This document shows, piece by piece, positions 25,584 through 33,693 of a DNA stretch of 64,000 nucleotides. Under the pieces are notes generated by a model. The model did not search any database. It was not told the origin of the DNA and saw only the letters and a list, made by a program, of their open reading frames with translations. The stretch covers positions 620,001-684,000 of the forward strand of contig NZ_VFNX01000002.1 in NCBI RefSeq assembly GCF_006715785.1. Direction: 5' to 3'. Numbering within the stretch: position 1 is the first letter of the stretch; each line of letters opens with the position of its first letter. This DNA comes from Streptomyces puniciscabiei (GTDB lineage: Bacteria; Actinomycetota; Actinomycetes; Streptomycetales; Streptomycetaceae). The translations under genes and the position numbers were made by a program.

Positions 25584-26150
25584 TCAGCCGCCCGCCGCAC
25601 CGGGCAGCGCAGCCGGACGCGGGGGCCCGGATTCCACCGGGCGGCCCAACGGGGGCGCAGGTGCGCCGGGGTCGGCGAGCAGGGCCGGGATCAGCGTGTG
25701 CAGCGCGTCCACGGCCCGGCCGACGGCTTCCCGGACCGGTGTGCTGAGCCCCGGCAGGAGATCCTCGTCACCGCTGGGCAGCAGTTCGGGCTCGCAGGCC
25801 AGGACGAGCACCCGGGGCAGGGCCTCCTCGCCGAGGTGCGCGGCCAGCGCGAGGACCTTCGCCGGGTCCATGCCGTGGGCCTCGGGTACGACACCGCCGT
25901 CGGGCGGTTCGGCCTCGATCAGGGAGAGGGTCCCGGGGGGCCGGCCGCGTCGCGCCGTGTCCACGAGGACGGCGGTGTCGTACCCGTCGAGCAGGGCGTA
26001 GGCGAGGTCCATGCCGCGGATGCCGTAGTCGTGGACCCGCACCCCGGGCGGCAGCGGACGCGGGCCGAGGGCGCGGATCACCTCGGGGCCGAAGGCGTCG
26101 TCGGCGAGGAAGATGTTGCCGACGCCGGCCACCAGCAGCCGCGGCGTCAC
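25584..26150 (-). CDS. Hydrogenase maturation protease (HyaD/HybD family)
   Basis: 188 residues from GTG 26150, which overlaps the hypX stop as GTGA. The N-terminus VTPRLLVAGVGNIFLADDAF contains the GxGNxxxxDD pattern whose acidic residue senses nickel in the large subunit. YDTAVLVDTARR and EAHGMDPAKVLALA supply the other expected Asp and His. It should remove the tail of HhyL after nickel insertion. The C-terminal 30 residues are Pro-rich and not conserved. It sits between hypX and hypB in a tightly packed operon. Confidence 0.93.
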   Translation of the reverse strand: MTPRLLVAGVGNIFLADDAFGPEVIRALGPRPLPPGVRVHDYGIRGMDLAYALLDGYDTAVLVDTARRGRPPGTLSLIEAEPPDGGVVPEAHGMDPAKVLALAAHLGEEALPRVLVLACEPELLPSGDEDLLPGLSTPVREAVGRAVDALHTLIPALLADPGAPAPPLGRPVESGPPRPAALPGAAGG

Positions 26151-27853
26151 CGGACGTCCCTGGCCGGCGGGGTGAGGGGCCGGGGTGAGCCGGACGGTGT
26201 CTTGCGGACGAAGGCGGAGCGCAGGGTGTGATAGGGGGCCGTGGGGTCGAAGAAGATGGCGTGCATGCGGGCCAGTTCGGCCTCGCGGTACCCGGCGAGG
26301 GGGCGTTCGCGCCGGTCCGCGGCGCGGGCTGCCTTGGCGGCGATCCGGGCGTCCAGGAAGGGCGAGGAGGCGAGCTCGGCCGCAAGCTGCTCGACCTCGG
26401 CCGCGAAGTCGCCGGGCGCGGCCGGCACGAGCCGGTCCACGAGCCGCAGCCGCTCGGCGGACGCGGCGCTCACCGGCAGGGCCTCGGTGGTGAGGCGCCG
26501 GGCGTGGTCCGCTCCGACGCGGCGCGGCAGGGTGTAGGTCCAGAACTCCGAGCCGTACAGCCCCATGCGCCGGTAGTGCGGGTTGAGGACGACGCCGGTG
26601 CGGCACCACACCTCGTCGGCGGCGAGGGCGAGCATGGCGCCGCCGGCCGCCGCGTTGCCGGCGAGGGCGGCCACGACCAGCCGGTCGGTGGTGCGCAGTA
26701 CGGCCTCGACCAGGTCGTCCATGGCGACCAGGTTGACCCACGACTCCTGGGCCGGGTCGGGGGCCGCCTCGATGACGTTCAGGTGGATTCCGTTGGAGAA
26801 GAAGTCGCGGGCCCCGCCGAGCACGAGGACCCGGGTGGGCCGGGTGAGGGCGTGCTCGTAGGCGGCGAGCAGCCGCCGGCACTGGTCGGTGCTCATCGCG
26901 CCGCCCGGGAAGGAGAAGCCCAGGAAGCCGATGTCGCCGCGCTGCCGGTAGCGGATGTCGCTCCACGTCCGCCGGCCGGACGGCAGCTCCAACGGGACGG
27001 CGGCTTCCGGGAGTTCGAGGGAGGGTTCCCAGGCGGCGAGAACGGAGGCGGCGGGGCGGCGGAAGGGCGCGGGGTCGCCGGAGTTCCTGCGGGGGCGCAG
27101 TTCCGGGATCCAGACGGCGCCGTCGCGGGTGGCCCGGCAGACGGCGCCCGCGCGCTGCGCGAGGAGTGCGCCGGGGCGGCCGCGCAGCCGGTCCTCGGGG
27201 TGACCGCCGTGCAGGAACACCTCCCGGCCGAGGAGCTCGTCCAGGACACCCGGCTGCGAGTCGGCGCCGCGGAGTTTGCGGAGAACCGTTTCGGTGTCGT
27301 CCTGCTCCCAGTCGATGCGCCGCCGCCGCTGCCGGAAGACGTCACGCCAGACCACGCTGACCGAGTCGTCGGTCTGCGGCCGGGGTTTGTAGGCACCCTC
27401 GGCGTAGCGCCGTACGGCGGTGAGGACGGCGGTGACGGCGGCGTCGGAGGCCTCGTTGCGGTACAGGTCGCTCTTGCCGACGGGCGGTACGGGGAACGGC
27501 TCGGCCGCCCAGATCGGGCCCGCGTCCATCGCCGCCTCGGCCTGCAGGACGGTCACGCCCCACTCCGGCGTGCCCTCGGCGATGGCCCAGTCGAGCGAGG
27601 ACGGGCCGCGGTCACCGGGCGGACCCGGATGGACGATCAGGCAGGTGTGGTCGCGCCACACGTCCTCCGGGATGGCCGACTTCAGCATCGGCGCGACGAC
27701 CAGATCCGGGCGCAGTTCGCGCAGGGCGGCCCGGACGGGGTCTTCGCCGTGCGAGGCGAGTACGACGTCCACGCGGTGCCCGAGGTCCGACAGTTCGGCG
27801 TACACGCGCTGCGTGAGGCTGTTGAACGCGCTGGCGACGAGCAAAATGTCCAT
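26147..27853 (-). CDS. hypX: HypX/HoxX: formyl-THF-dependent CO-ligand maturation enzyme
   Basis: 568 residues, a fusion of two domains. Residues 1 to about 260 resemble formyl-tetrahydrofolate transferases (LLVASAFNSLTQRVYAEL, CLIVHPGPPGDRGPSSLDWA, GPIWAAEPFPVP). The rest resembles an enoyl-CoA hydratase (YRQRGDIGFLGFSFPGGAMS, GGARDFFSNGIHLNVIEA, AALAGNAAAGGAMLALAADE). From work on aerobic hydrogen oxidisers, HypX takes a formyl group from formyl-THF via CoA and releases CO, which becomes the Fe-CO ligand. Its presence fits an enzyme assembled in air. It is the first hyp gene of the minus-strand set. Confidence 0.94.
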   Translation of the reverse strand: MDILLVASAFNSLTQRVYAELSDLGHRVDVVLASHGEDPVRAALRELRPDLVVAPMLKSAIPEDVWRDHTCLIVHPGPPGDRGPSSLDWAIAEGTPEWGVTVLQAEAAMDAGPIWAAEPFPVPPVGKSDLYRNEASDAAVTAVLTAVRRYAEGAYKPRPQTDDSVSVVWRDVFRQRRRRIDWEQDDTETVLRKLRGADSQPGVLDELLGREVFLHGGHPEDRLRGRPGALLAQRAGAVCRATRDGAVWIPELRPRRNSGDPAPFRRPAASVLAAWEPSLELPEAAVPLELPSGRRTWSDIRYRQRGDIGFLGFSFPGGAMSTDQCRRLLAAYEHALTRPTRVLVLGGARDFFSNGIHLNVIEAAPDPAQESWVNLVAMDDLVEAVLRTTDRLVVAALAGNAAAGGAMLALAADEVWCRTGVVLNPHYRRMGLYGSEFWTYTLPRRVGADHARRLTTEALPVSAASAERLRLVDRLVPAAPGDFAAEVEQLAAELASSPFLDARIAAKAARAADRRERPLAGYREAELARMHAIFFDPTAPYHTLRSAFVRKTPSGSPRPLTPPARDVR

Positions 27854-27919
27854 GACATGGCATGGTCGACCCTGACCGGCGTGCCGTGAAGAACCGCCGC
27901 GCCGTTTTGTCCGCCTCCG

Positions 27920-28288
27920 TCAGGTCTCTTCCTCCATCCGGATCGCATTGCGCAGTTCCTCGAAGGCCTGGCTCCGGTCATCGGCGTGGGCCTCCAGCAG
28001 CGCACCCGCGATCGCGTCCAGCTTGCGCTGGATCGCGTGCTCGGCCCGCATCTCGGCGTTCTTCAGCAGGGCGAGGAGCAGCAGGGTGACCGCGGTCATC
28101 GACTCACCCGCCAGCAGGAGCAGTTCGAGCCGCAGGTGCGCGACGTGCGCGGCGGCGAAGAAGCCGACGAGGAGCAGGCAGAAGAGGAAGAACACCGGGG
28201 AGCTGGTGAAGTTGGAGGCGTACTCCGAGAACTGCTCGAACCGGCCGCGACGCGCCCCGCCGCGGTGCACAGGATTCTTGAAGGTCAT
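27920..28288 (-). CDS. Small membrane protein resembling low-affinity iron permease family
   Basis: 122 residues. A polar start (MTFKNPVHRGGARRGRFEQF) precedes SEYASNFTSSPVFFLFCLLL and a second hydrophobic segment around LELLLLAGESMTAVTLLLLA, then a charged C-terminal helix (NAEMRAEHAIQRKLDAIAGA). The arrangement of two membrane spans and the NAEMRAEHAIQRKLD motif resembles the low-affinity iron permease family (PF04120) from memory. Iron transport is not established for bacterial members. It lies 66 bp upstream of hypX on the same strand and might share its transcript. Confidence 0.65.
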   Translation of the reverse strand: MTFKNPVHRGGARRGRFEQFSEYASNFTSSPVFFLFCLLLVGFFAAAHVAHLRLELLLLAGESMTAVTLLLLALLKNAEMRAEHAIQRKLDAIAGALLEAHADDRSQAFEELRNAIRMEEET

Positions 28289-28343
28289 GGCCAAGCCTTC
28301 GTTCACGCCGGGCGGCACCGGCCCACCGGCTGCCGCCGGCCCC

Positions 28344-28694
28344 TCATACGGCGGCCTGGGCCGCGGCGCGTACCCGGCCCTGGGCCGCCATCGCCGGGCC
28401 CAGGGCCCCGGCGGTGTGGGCGCCGCTCAGTACGGCCCAGGCCGTGGACTCCGGCAGGGCCGGGCCAAGGGCGCGCAGCAGCGTCGTGTGCGCGGCCGCG
28501 AGGGCGAGGACACCACAGGTGCCGGCTCCGGCGAGCAGCAGCCCGCCCGCGCCCAGCCGCTTCAGCGCCGTCATGATCTCGTCCCGGACGGCGCCGATCT
28601 CCTTGCGGGCCAGTTCGCCGGTGTCCTGGGCCGGCCGGGCCGCGGCGTCCCCGACGCCGCCGGCCGCCGGTGTGTCGTCGCCTTGCGCGCGCAT
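28344..28694 (-). CDS. Phage-holin-family (actinobacterial superfamily III type) membrane protein
   Basis: 116 residues. An acidic N-terminus (MRAQGDDTPAAGGVGD) leads to DTGELARKEIGAVRDEIMTA, then two hydrophobic segments (GGLLLAGAGTCGVLALAAAH and a weaker second one). The family is common in Streptomyces as small membrane proteins named after phage holins, but nothing here suggests lysis or prophage origin. The ATG at 28694 gives the conserved-looking acidic N-terminus. Confidence 0.6.
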   Translation of the reverse strand: MRAQGDDTPAAGGVGDAAARPAQDTGELARKEIGAVRDEIMTALKRLGAGGLLLAGAGTCGVLALAAAHTTLLRALGPALPESTAWAVLSGAHTAGALGPAMAAQGRVRAAAQAAV

Positions 28695-28812
28695 CGCCTT
28701 CTCCTGCCTGCCGTCGCTGGGGATCGTCCGCCGTCGGCGCACGACCACGGATCAGCTCCGCAGTACCCCGGCGAGGGCGTACGACACCGGGCCGGTCCGG
28801 CGGATCGCGCGG

Positions 28813-29436
28813 TCAGGCCGCGAGCGTACGGCCCGGTCCGAGCCGGTCCAGGAGCTGGTCGAGGTGGAGCTCGGCGACGGGGGCGAGGAGGTCGGGGTGG
28901 CGCAGCAGGGCGGCGGCACCCCGGTCGGCGTCGTCCGGGGCGAGCAGGCGCCGGAACTCGGCCATCGGGCCCGGGCCGTGATCTCCCTCGGCGACCGCGG
29001 CGACGGCCAGCCCGGCCAGCTCGGGATCGGTGAGCAGACCGGCCGCCCAGCTGGCCACGACCTCGTCCACCCAGGTCCGCCAGGCCCAGTCGTCGTCCGT
29101 GGCCTCCTCGCCGGTGCGCTCGGCGCCCGTGATCCAGTCCAGACGGGCGGCGCCACCGGGACCGGCCATCGTGACCAGCGCCGCGTCGATGTCGGTCGGG
29201 TAGCGCAGGCACGCGGCGACGGTGACCGCCTGGCGGGCCTGCGCCTCGCACAGTGCGGAGGCCAGCGCACCGCCGCTCGGCGGATAGGCGACCGTCAGCC
29301 AGCGCGTCGTCGCCGCGATGAGGGGGGACAGATCAGTGAGCACAGCCGGGCCGTCCGGGATACGAGGGGGAACAGGGGCTCGACGCAACGGTAGCCCGGC
29401 ACCGGGGCGACCGGGAGAGAGTGCGAACCAGGTCAT
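28813..29436 (-). CDS. Hypothetical soluble protein (207 aa)
   Basis: The frame gives a mostly helical, Ala- and Asp-rich protein: PLIAATTRWLTVAYPPSGGA, DAALVTMAGPGGAARLDWIT, WAWRTWVDEVVASWAAGLLT, AELHLDQLLDRLGPG. No metal site, nucleotide loop or membrane span is seen and I do not recognise the family. ATG 29436 is used; a GTG at 29343 would give the shorter VLTDLSPLIAATTRW start and is also plausible. Confidence 0.6.
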   Translation of the reverse strand: MTWFALSPGRPGAGLPLRRAPVPPRIPDGPAVLTDLSPLIAATTRWLTVAYPPSGGALASALCEAQARQAVTVAACLRYPTDIDAALVTMAGPGGAARLDWITGAERTGEEATDDDWAWRTWVDEVVASWAAGLLTDPELAGLAVAAVAEGDHGPGPMAEFRRLLAPDDADRGAAALLRHPDLLAPVAELHLDQLLDRLGPGRTLAA

Positions 29437-29551
29437 ATGTGGCATCGCCCACGTCGGCCCGCCTCGCCGGACGAGCCCGCCGCCCGTGTCACTCCTTCCC
29501 GCCGGGGAACTCGTTGCGGGCCACGGCAGGACACGCACCGGAGGGTCAGGC

Positions 29552-30043
29552 ATGACGACGGACGCGGGGCAGTACGACGACCAGGGCGACGTCCCTCTCG
29601 CCGGATATGCCGCCCTCGCCGCCGTCTTCGCGGCGGGGGCGGGAGGATACGCGGTGCTGGCCCGGCGCCGGGGTGTCCGGCTGCCGCGGGAGGTGCCGCC
29701 GTGGGACGTCGTGCTGCTGGGGACGGCGGCGTACAAGGCGTCCAGGGTGCTGACCCGGGACCGCATCACGAGCTTGCTGCGGGCGCCCTTCACCCGGCGG
29801 GCGGACGAGGGCGAGGCGAGCGAGGTCATCGACGAACCGCGGGGCGACGGACTCCGGCGTGCCGTCGGCGACCTGCTGTCCTGCCCGTTCTGCACCTCGG
29901 CCTGGACCGCCGGCGCCCTGGTCTGCTCCTACGCGGCCGCACCCCGGCTCACCCGCCTGGTCTGCGGGGGCCTCGCCGCGCTGACGGTCGCGGACTGGCT
30001 GCAGTACGCCTGGACGTGGACCCAGCAGACGGCCGAGAGCTGA
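29552..30043 (+). CDS. DUF1360-family membrane protein
   Basis: 163 residues. An acidic start is followed by a membrane span (YAALAAVFAAGAGGYAVLAR), then WDVVLLGTAAYKASRVLTRD and the family-typical LLSCPFCTSAWTAGALVCSY with its CxxC, and a last span (LVCGGLAALTVADWLQYAW). DUF1360 proteins include a Bacillus spore-associated member; no activity is known. ATG 29552 follows GGAGGGTCAGG. It converges on the MgtC gene across a terminator-like hairpin. Confidence 0.82.
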   Translation: MTTDAGQYDDQGDVPLAGYAALAAVFAAGAGGYAVLARRRGVRLPREVPPWDVVLLGTAAYKASRVLTRDRITSLLRAPFTRRADEGEASEVIDEPRGDGLRRAVGDLLSCPFCTSAWTAGALVCSYAAAPRLTRLVCGGLAALTVADWLQYAWTWTQQTAES

Positions 30044-30049
30044 GCGGAC

Positions 30050-30077
30050 GGCGGTACCGCCCAACGGCCGTACCGCC
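30050..30077. terminator. Terminator-like hairpin between convergent DUF1360 and MgtC genes
   Basis: GGCGGTAC (30050-30057) and GTACCGCC (30070-30077) form a perfect 8-bp stem with a 12-base loop that can pair further (CG with CG). It is placed 7 bp after one stop and 12 bp before the other, as expected for a shared terminator. Confidence 0.6.
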
Positions 30078-30088
30078 TGTGCGTCGTC

Positions 30089-30826
30089 CTATTCCTCGTC
30101 CGCGGCGGCACTCACCTCCACGTCGAGCACGCCCTCGTCCTGGAACAGTTCCGACGCCAGTCCCGTCGGATCCGCGGCGCCCTCCAGTTCCAGCAGCACG
30201 CGGGCCGCGTCGTCCGTGCGGCCGGGCAGCCGTTCGACCTTGACCTGCACGATCCGGAAGCCACGACGGGTACAGGTCTCCATCAGCCGGGGCAGCAGCG
30301 CCGACCCCGTGCGATAGGTCAGGCGTGCCTCGAACGCGGCGGCGGCCGTGCCGGGGATCAGCCGGGAGGTGAAGCGCGCATAGCCGCGCACCACCAGGAA
30401 GTGCAGGGCGGTCACGGCCAGCGCGAGGACGGGCAGCCCGCCGCCGCAGGCCATGCCGACCGCGCAGGTCAGCCAGATGGTGGCGGCCGTCGTCAGACCC
30501 CGGACGGCGTCGCGCCGTACGAAGATCAGGCCGCCGCCGATGAAGCCGATGCCGGAGACGATCTGCGCCGCGACGCGGGAGGGGTCGAAGGAGACGTTCT
30601 CCAGCCCGAGCACCGCGGTGAACCCGTGCTGGGACACCTCCATCATCAGCGCGCTGGCGACACCGACCAGCGTGTGCGTGCGCAGCCCCGCGCTCTTCTG
30701 CTGCGCCGCCCGCTCCCAGCCGATCAGGCTGGACAGCAGCAGCGCCAGCGCCAGCTCGGCCAGCTGTCGTGGCCCCTGGCCGTTGTGGACGTCCCACAAC
30801 GGCGCCGCCAGCCCCGTTTCCGCCAT
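30089..30826 (-). CDS. MgtC/SapB-family membrane protein
   Basis: 245 residues. The membrane domain carries the family signature SSLIGWERAAQQKSAGLRTH, TLVGVASALMMEVS and VSGIGFIGGGLIFVRRDAVR, GLTTAATIWLTCAVGMACGG, then a C-terminal ACT-like cytoplasmic domain (RGFRIVQVKVERLPG). In other bacteria MgtC supports growth at low magnesium and modulates the F-ATPase; in soil actinomycetes the role is untested. The ATG at 30826 gives a normal short N-terminal tail. Confidence 0.9.
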   Translation of the reverse strand: MAETGLAAPLWDVHNGQGPRQLAELALALLLSSLIGWERAAQQKSAGLRTHTLVGVASALMMEVSQHGFTAVLGLENVSFDPSRVAAQIVSGIGFIGGGLIFVRRDAVRGLTTAATIWLTCAVGMACGGGLPVLALAVTALHFLVVRGYARFTSRLIPGTAAAAFEARLTYRTGSALLPRLMETCTRRGFRIVQVKVERLPGRTDDAARVLLELEGAADPTGLASELFQDEGVLDVEVSAAADEE

Positions 30827-31072
30827 GCGCACCTCGCCTTCGGCTCCGCCGGTGTCCGGCGTCGTTCCACGGTCCGCCGCCACGCCTACCCCCGGGGCGG
30901 GACCGCGACGCCCCGTGCCGGGTACCCGCGGCGGCGACCGGGGTACTCGGCCGGGGTCGCGGAAGGCCCGGCCGACCCCGGTGACGGCGCCGCCGGCCGG
31001 ACGCCGGCCGCTGCCCGGCCCCGACGGGGAGGCAGCGCACCGTCAGGACCTCGTGCGGAAGGAACCGGCCTC

Positions 31073-31507
31073 ATGCGGCACGACGAGATGATCGGAAAGG
31101 TGCAGGCGCTGGCCCAGCTGCCGGACCGGGGTTCGGCCGAACGAGCAGCGCACGCCGTCGTCAGCACGCTGTCGGAGCGGCTGCCGTCCGGGCTGGCCCG
31201 GCATGTGGCCGCACAGCTGCCGCCGGACATGGCGGCGGCGATGCGGGAGGCGGCGGACGCCTCGGCGGGTGCCGACTCCGGCGTGTCGGGCGAGCGGTTC
31301 GGGCTGACGGTCTTCGCCGGACGCATCGCCGACCGGGCTGGCACCGACGAGGACACGGCCCTGCGGGAGGCCGCCGCCGTGATGGAAGTGCTCGACGCCG
31401 CGCTGGCCCCGGAGCTCACCGAGCGGATGGCCGACGCCCTTCCCGCGGACATCCGTGACCTGCTGCCGGTGGGCCGGGCGGCGGAGAGCACGGGCCGAGA
31501 GGGCTGA
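31073..31507 (+). CDS. DUF2267-family protein
   Basis: 144 residues. It begins HDEMIGKVQALAQLPDRGSA and continues AAHAVVSTLSERLPSGLARH, VAAQLPPDMAAAMREA and FAGRIADRAGTDEDTALREA, VMEVLDAALAPELTERMADA, LPADIRDLL: two related helical halves, the usual DUF2267 layout. The function is unknown; members are often near stress or membrane genes. A GGAAGGAACC ribosome site precedes the ATG. Confidence 0.85.
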   Translation: MRHDEMIGKVQALAQLPDRGSAERAAHAVVSTLSERLPSGLARHVAAQLPPDMAAAMREAADASAGADSGVSGERFGLTVFAGRIADRAGTDEDTALREAAAVMEVLDAALAPELTERMADALPADIRDLLPVGRAAESTGREG

Positions 31508-31669
31508 CAGCGCGTCGTCTCGGGGGGCAGGGCGGCGCACGGATGTTCACGACCTGCGGCACGGCCCGCGCGGCGTGACGGTGCCGGGCGCCGCTTGTTC
31601 AATCGGTGTGCAAGCGCCCATCGAGGGCAGGCGTGGTAGTGACGCCCCCCACCCCCGCAAAGGTGCTCC

Positions 31670-32038
31670 ATGGCATTCTTCGCCCTTTCCCGGCAGCAGC
31701 CGCTGGTCCTCCTCTCCTCGACCGAGCTCGCCGCGGAGTACGACCGGCTCGTGACCGAGAACGAGCAGTTGCGGCGCGCCGTGTCCTCGCACGCGGTGAT
31801 CGACCAGGCCATCGGGGCCGTGGTCGTCATCGGTCAGATCGCCCCGGAGGAAGCCTGGCGGGCGTTGCGGGACGTCTCCCAGCGCACCAACACCAAGCTG
31901 CGGACGGTCGCCGAGCACATCCTCGACTACGCCCGGGGCGGCACCCTCCCTGAACCGGAGCGGGTCGAACTCGGCAAGGCGATCATCCGCTACCGGCGGT
32001 GGGCCGATCCGGACACGGACACGACGACCGGCAGCTGA
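31670..32038 (+). CDS. ANTAR-domain RNA-binding antiterminator-like protein
   Basis: 122 residues. After a short leader the protein has a coiled segment (TELAAEYDRLVTENEQLRRA) and an ANTAR three-helix domain (SSHAVIDQAIGAVVVIGQIA, PEEAWRALRDVSQRTNTKLR, TVAEHILDYARGG). ANTAR proteins bind paired hairpins in nascent RNA to prevent termination. There is no sensor domain here, so control must come from a partner or from its amount. No dual-hairpin target was recognised in adjoining leaders. Confidence 0.85.
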   Translation: MAFFALSRQQPLVLLSSTELAAEYDRLVTENEQLRRAVSSHAVIDQAIGAVVVIGQIAPEEAWRALRDVSQRTNTKLRTVAEHILDYARGGTLPEPERVELGKAIIRYRRWADPDTDTTTGS

Positions 32039-32068
32039 AATCCCGGTCGGGAGCCCGCCGACGGCGGA

Positions 32069-32215
32069 TCAACGCCTGCCGGGCCTCATACGACGGTGCC
32101 GGCGCTGCTTGGTGTGACGGGCCGTCGGATGCAGGATCCACCGGTCCTCGACCTGGTCCAGGCCGAAGAGCAGGACGGTGAGGACGGGGAGCAGCAGTAC
32201 AGCGATAGTGATCAC
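32069..32215 (-). CDS. 48-aa single-span membrane protein
   Basis: GTG 32215, behind a GAGGGG ribosome site, opens VITIAVLLLPVLTVLLFGLD, one membrane segment, followed by QVEDRWILHPTARHTKQR and a basic end. From memory, tiny proteins of exactly this form are frequent in Streptomyces genomes but have no known role. The hydrophobic-then-basic order predicts the C-terminus in the cytoplasm. Confidence 0.7.
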   Translation of the reverse strand: MITIAVLLLPVLTVLLFGLDQVEDRWILHPTARHTKQRRHRRMRPGRR

Positions 32216-32922
32216 TGGGGATCCCCTCTGCCGACGACTCTCCCCGGGTGCCCCGCCCCGGGCGGCCCACCCGCAGTGGTTGTGAAGGTCGTGTGAGCTC
32301 CGGCTGACGGCACCGGTCGCCGACGCAGCCCTGTGGCGCAAGGGGGCAGGTGGGACCGCTGTGCCGGGCCGGGCGTCGGGCCGGGAACGTGTGAAGGCCG
32401 GAGGCCGGGTTCGGCAGGCGACGGGGCAGCCGGGCGTGCCGCGCCACTGGCCGGCCGGGCCACCGAGCTCGCGCGGCCGGACTCCGGAGTGCGAGCGTCA
32501 TCCGCAGTTCCAGCCGTTCACGGACGCCTTCGCCCCCCCGGACCCGTGCGCCCCGAGCGCTTCGCCGGTGCCGCCGACGCTGCTCGCACGCTCGGGGGGC
32601 GCGGCTGTGGCGGGGCAGGAACCGATGTCCGCCGACCGCGGCCTGCGGCCTGCGTGCCTGGCCGTGGGCGGCCGGGTTCACGGGTACGGCGGCGGGGCGG
32701 ATGCCGAGGGCCCGGAGCGTTCTCGGCCAGTTCGCCACGCCCTGGGCACAGCCCGCGCCCTGCCCCTGGGGACTGGACGGGCAGCCTGACAGCAAAACCG
32801 AGACCACGCGCTCAGCGCTCCGCCGCCCGGCACCCGGGCCGGGCGGGACGGCTCGGGTCACATCCGTCGGCCGGGTTTCGTCAGTACAGCGGAAGTGCGG
32901 AGCGGGCCTGGAGGTCGTGCGG
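32216..32922. other. 700-bp stretch without a supportable gene
   Basis: Several open frames cross this region because of the high GC content, but none has coding-like amino-acid composition, a matching ribosome site or a recognisable domain. I see no hairpin or repeat array. It may hold promoters for the flanking genes or decayed coding sequence. Confidence 0.4.
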
Positions 32923-33591
32923 GTGGATGTGTACGAGGCGGTGGCAAGCCGGCGGGCGGTGCGGGCCTTCACGGACGAGCCGGTCCCGCGTGCGGTGCTG
33001 GAGCGGGTCATGGCCGCCGCGGCGCGCGCACCCTCGGGCGGCAATCTCCAGCCGTGGCAGGTCCATGTGCTCACCGGTGCCCCGCTGGCCGAGCTGAAGA
33101 AGCGCACCGGAGAGCGTGCCGCGGCCGGTGATCCCGGGGACGAGCGGCAGTACCGGATGTATCCACCGGAGCCGGGGTCTCCGTACCGGGAGCGGCGGTC
33201 CGCGGCGGCCGCCCAGCGTTTCGGGGCACTCGGGATCCGGCGCGGGGACGCGGAGGCCCGCCGGGCGGCCGTCGCCGCGAACTGGCGCTGTTTCGGAGCC
33301 CCGTGTCTGCTGCTGTGCTACATCGACCGAGCCATGGGCGCGGCGCAGTGGGCGGACCTCGGAATGTACCTGCAAACGGTGATGCTGCTGCTGCGCGCCG
33401 AGGGGTTGCACAGCTGTGCGCAGATGGCGTGGTCGGTGTATCACCGGACGGTCGCGGAGGTGGTGTCGCCCCCGGAGGACCTGGTCCTTTTCGCGGCTGT
33501 GTCGATCGGCTTCGCGGATCCGTCGGCGCCGTTCGCCCGCATCGACCGGGCACCGCTCGCGGAGACCGTGGCGTTCCTCGGCGACGCCTGA
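32923..33591 (+). CDS. Nitroreductase-family flavoprotein
   Basis: 222 residues. The N-terminus VDVYEAVASRRAVRAFTDEP and APSGGNLQPWQVHVL match the FMN-binding nitroreductase fold, with GAAQWADLGMYLQTVMLLLR and GLHSCAQMAWSVYHRTVAEV forming the dimer and cofactor region. These enzymes reduce nitroaromatics or quinones with NAD(P)H. GGAGG at 32910-32914 is 8 bp before GTG 32923, which picks this start over GTG 32917 and 32929. Confidence 0.88.
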   Translation: MDVYEAVASRRAVRAFTDEPVPRAVLERVMAAAARAPSGGNLQPWQVHVLTGAPLAELKKRTGERAAAGDPGDERQYRMYPPEPGSPYRERRSAAAAQRFGALGIRRGDAEARRAAVAANWRCFGAPCLLLCYIDRAMGAAQWADLGMYLQTVMLLLRAEGLHSCAQMAWSVYHRTVAEVVSPPEDLVLFAAVSIGFADPSAPFARIDRAPLAETVAFLGDA

Positions 33592-33693
33592 CACGACGGC
33601 ACCCCGGCGGTGAAACGTCCCCGTCCGGGGGAAACCGCGCACGGACGCACTGGGCGCGCCGCGCGCGCCCTGCGCGCTTACGGTTCTTTACAT

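Noticed and set aside
28344..28694. Prophage, suggested by the holin-family protein
   Set aside because: No other phage genes are present, and the family is common as chromosomal membrane proteins in actinobacteria.
32333..33097. Plus-strand frame in the 700-bp gap
   Set aside because: No ribosome site or domain, and its composition matches out-of-frame translation; it runs into the nitroreductase gene in another frame.
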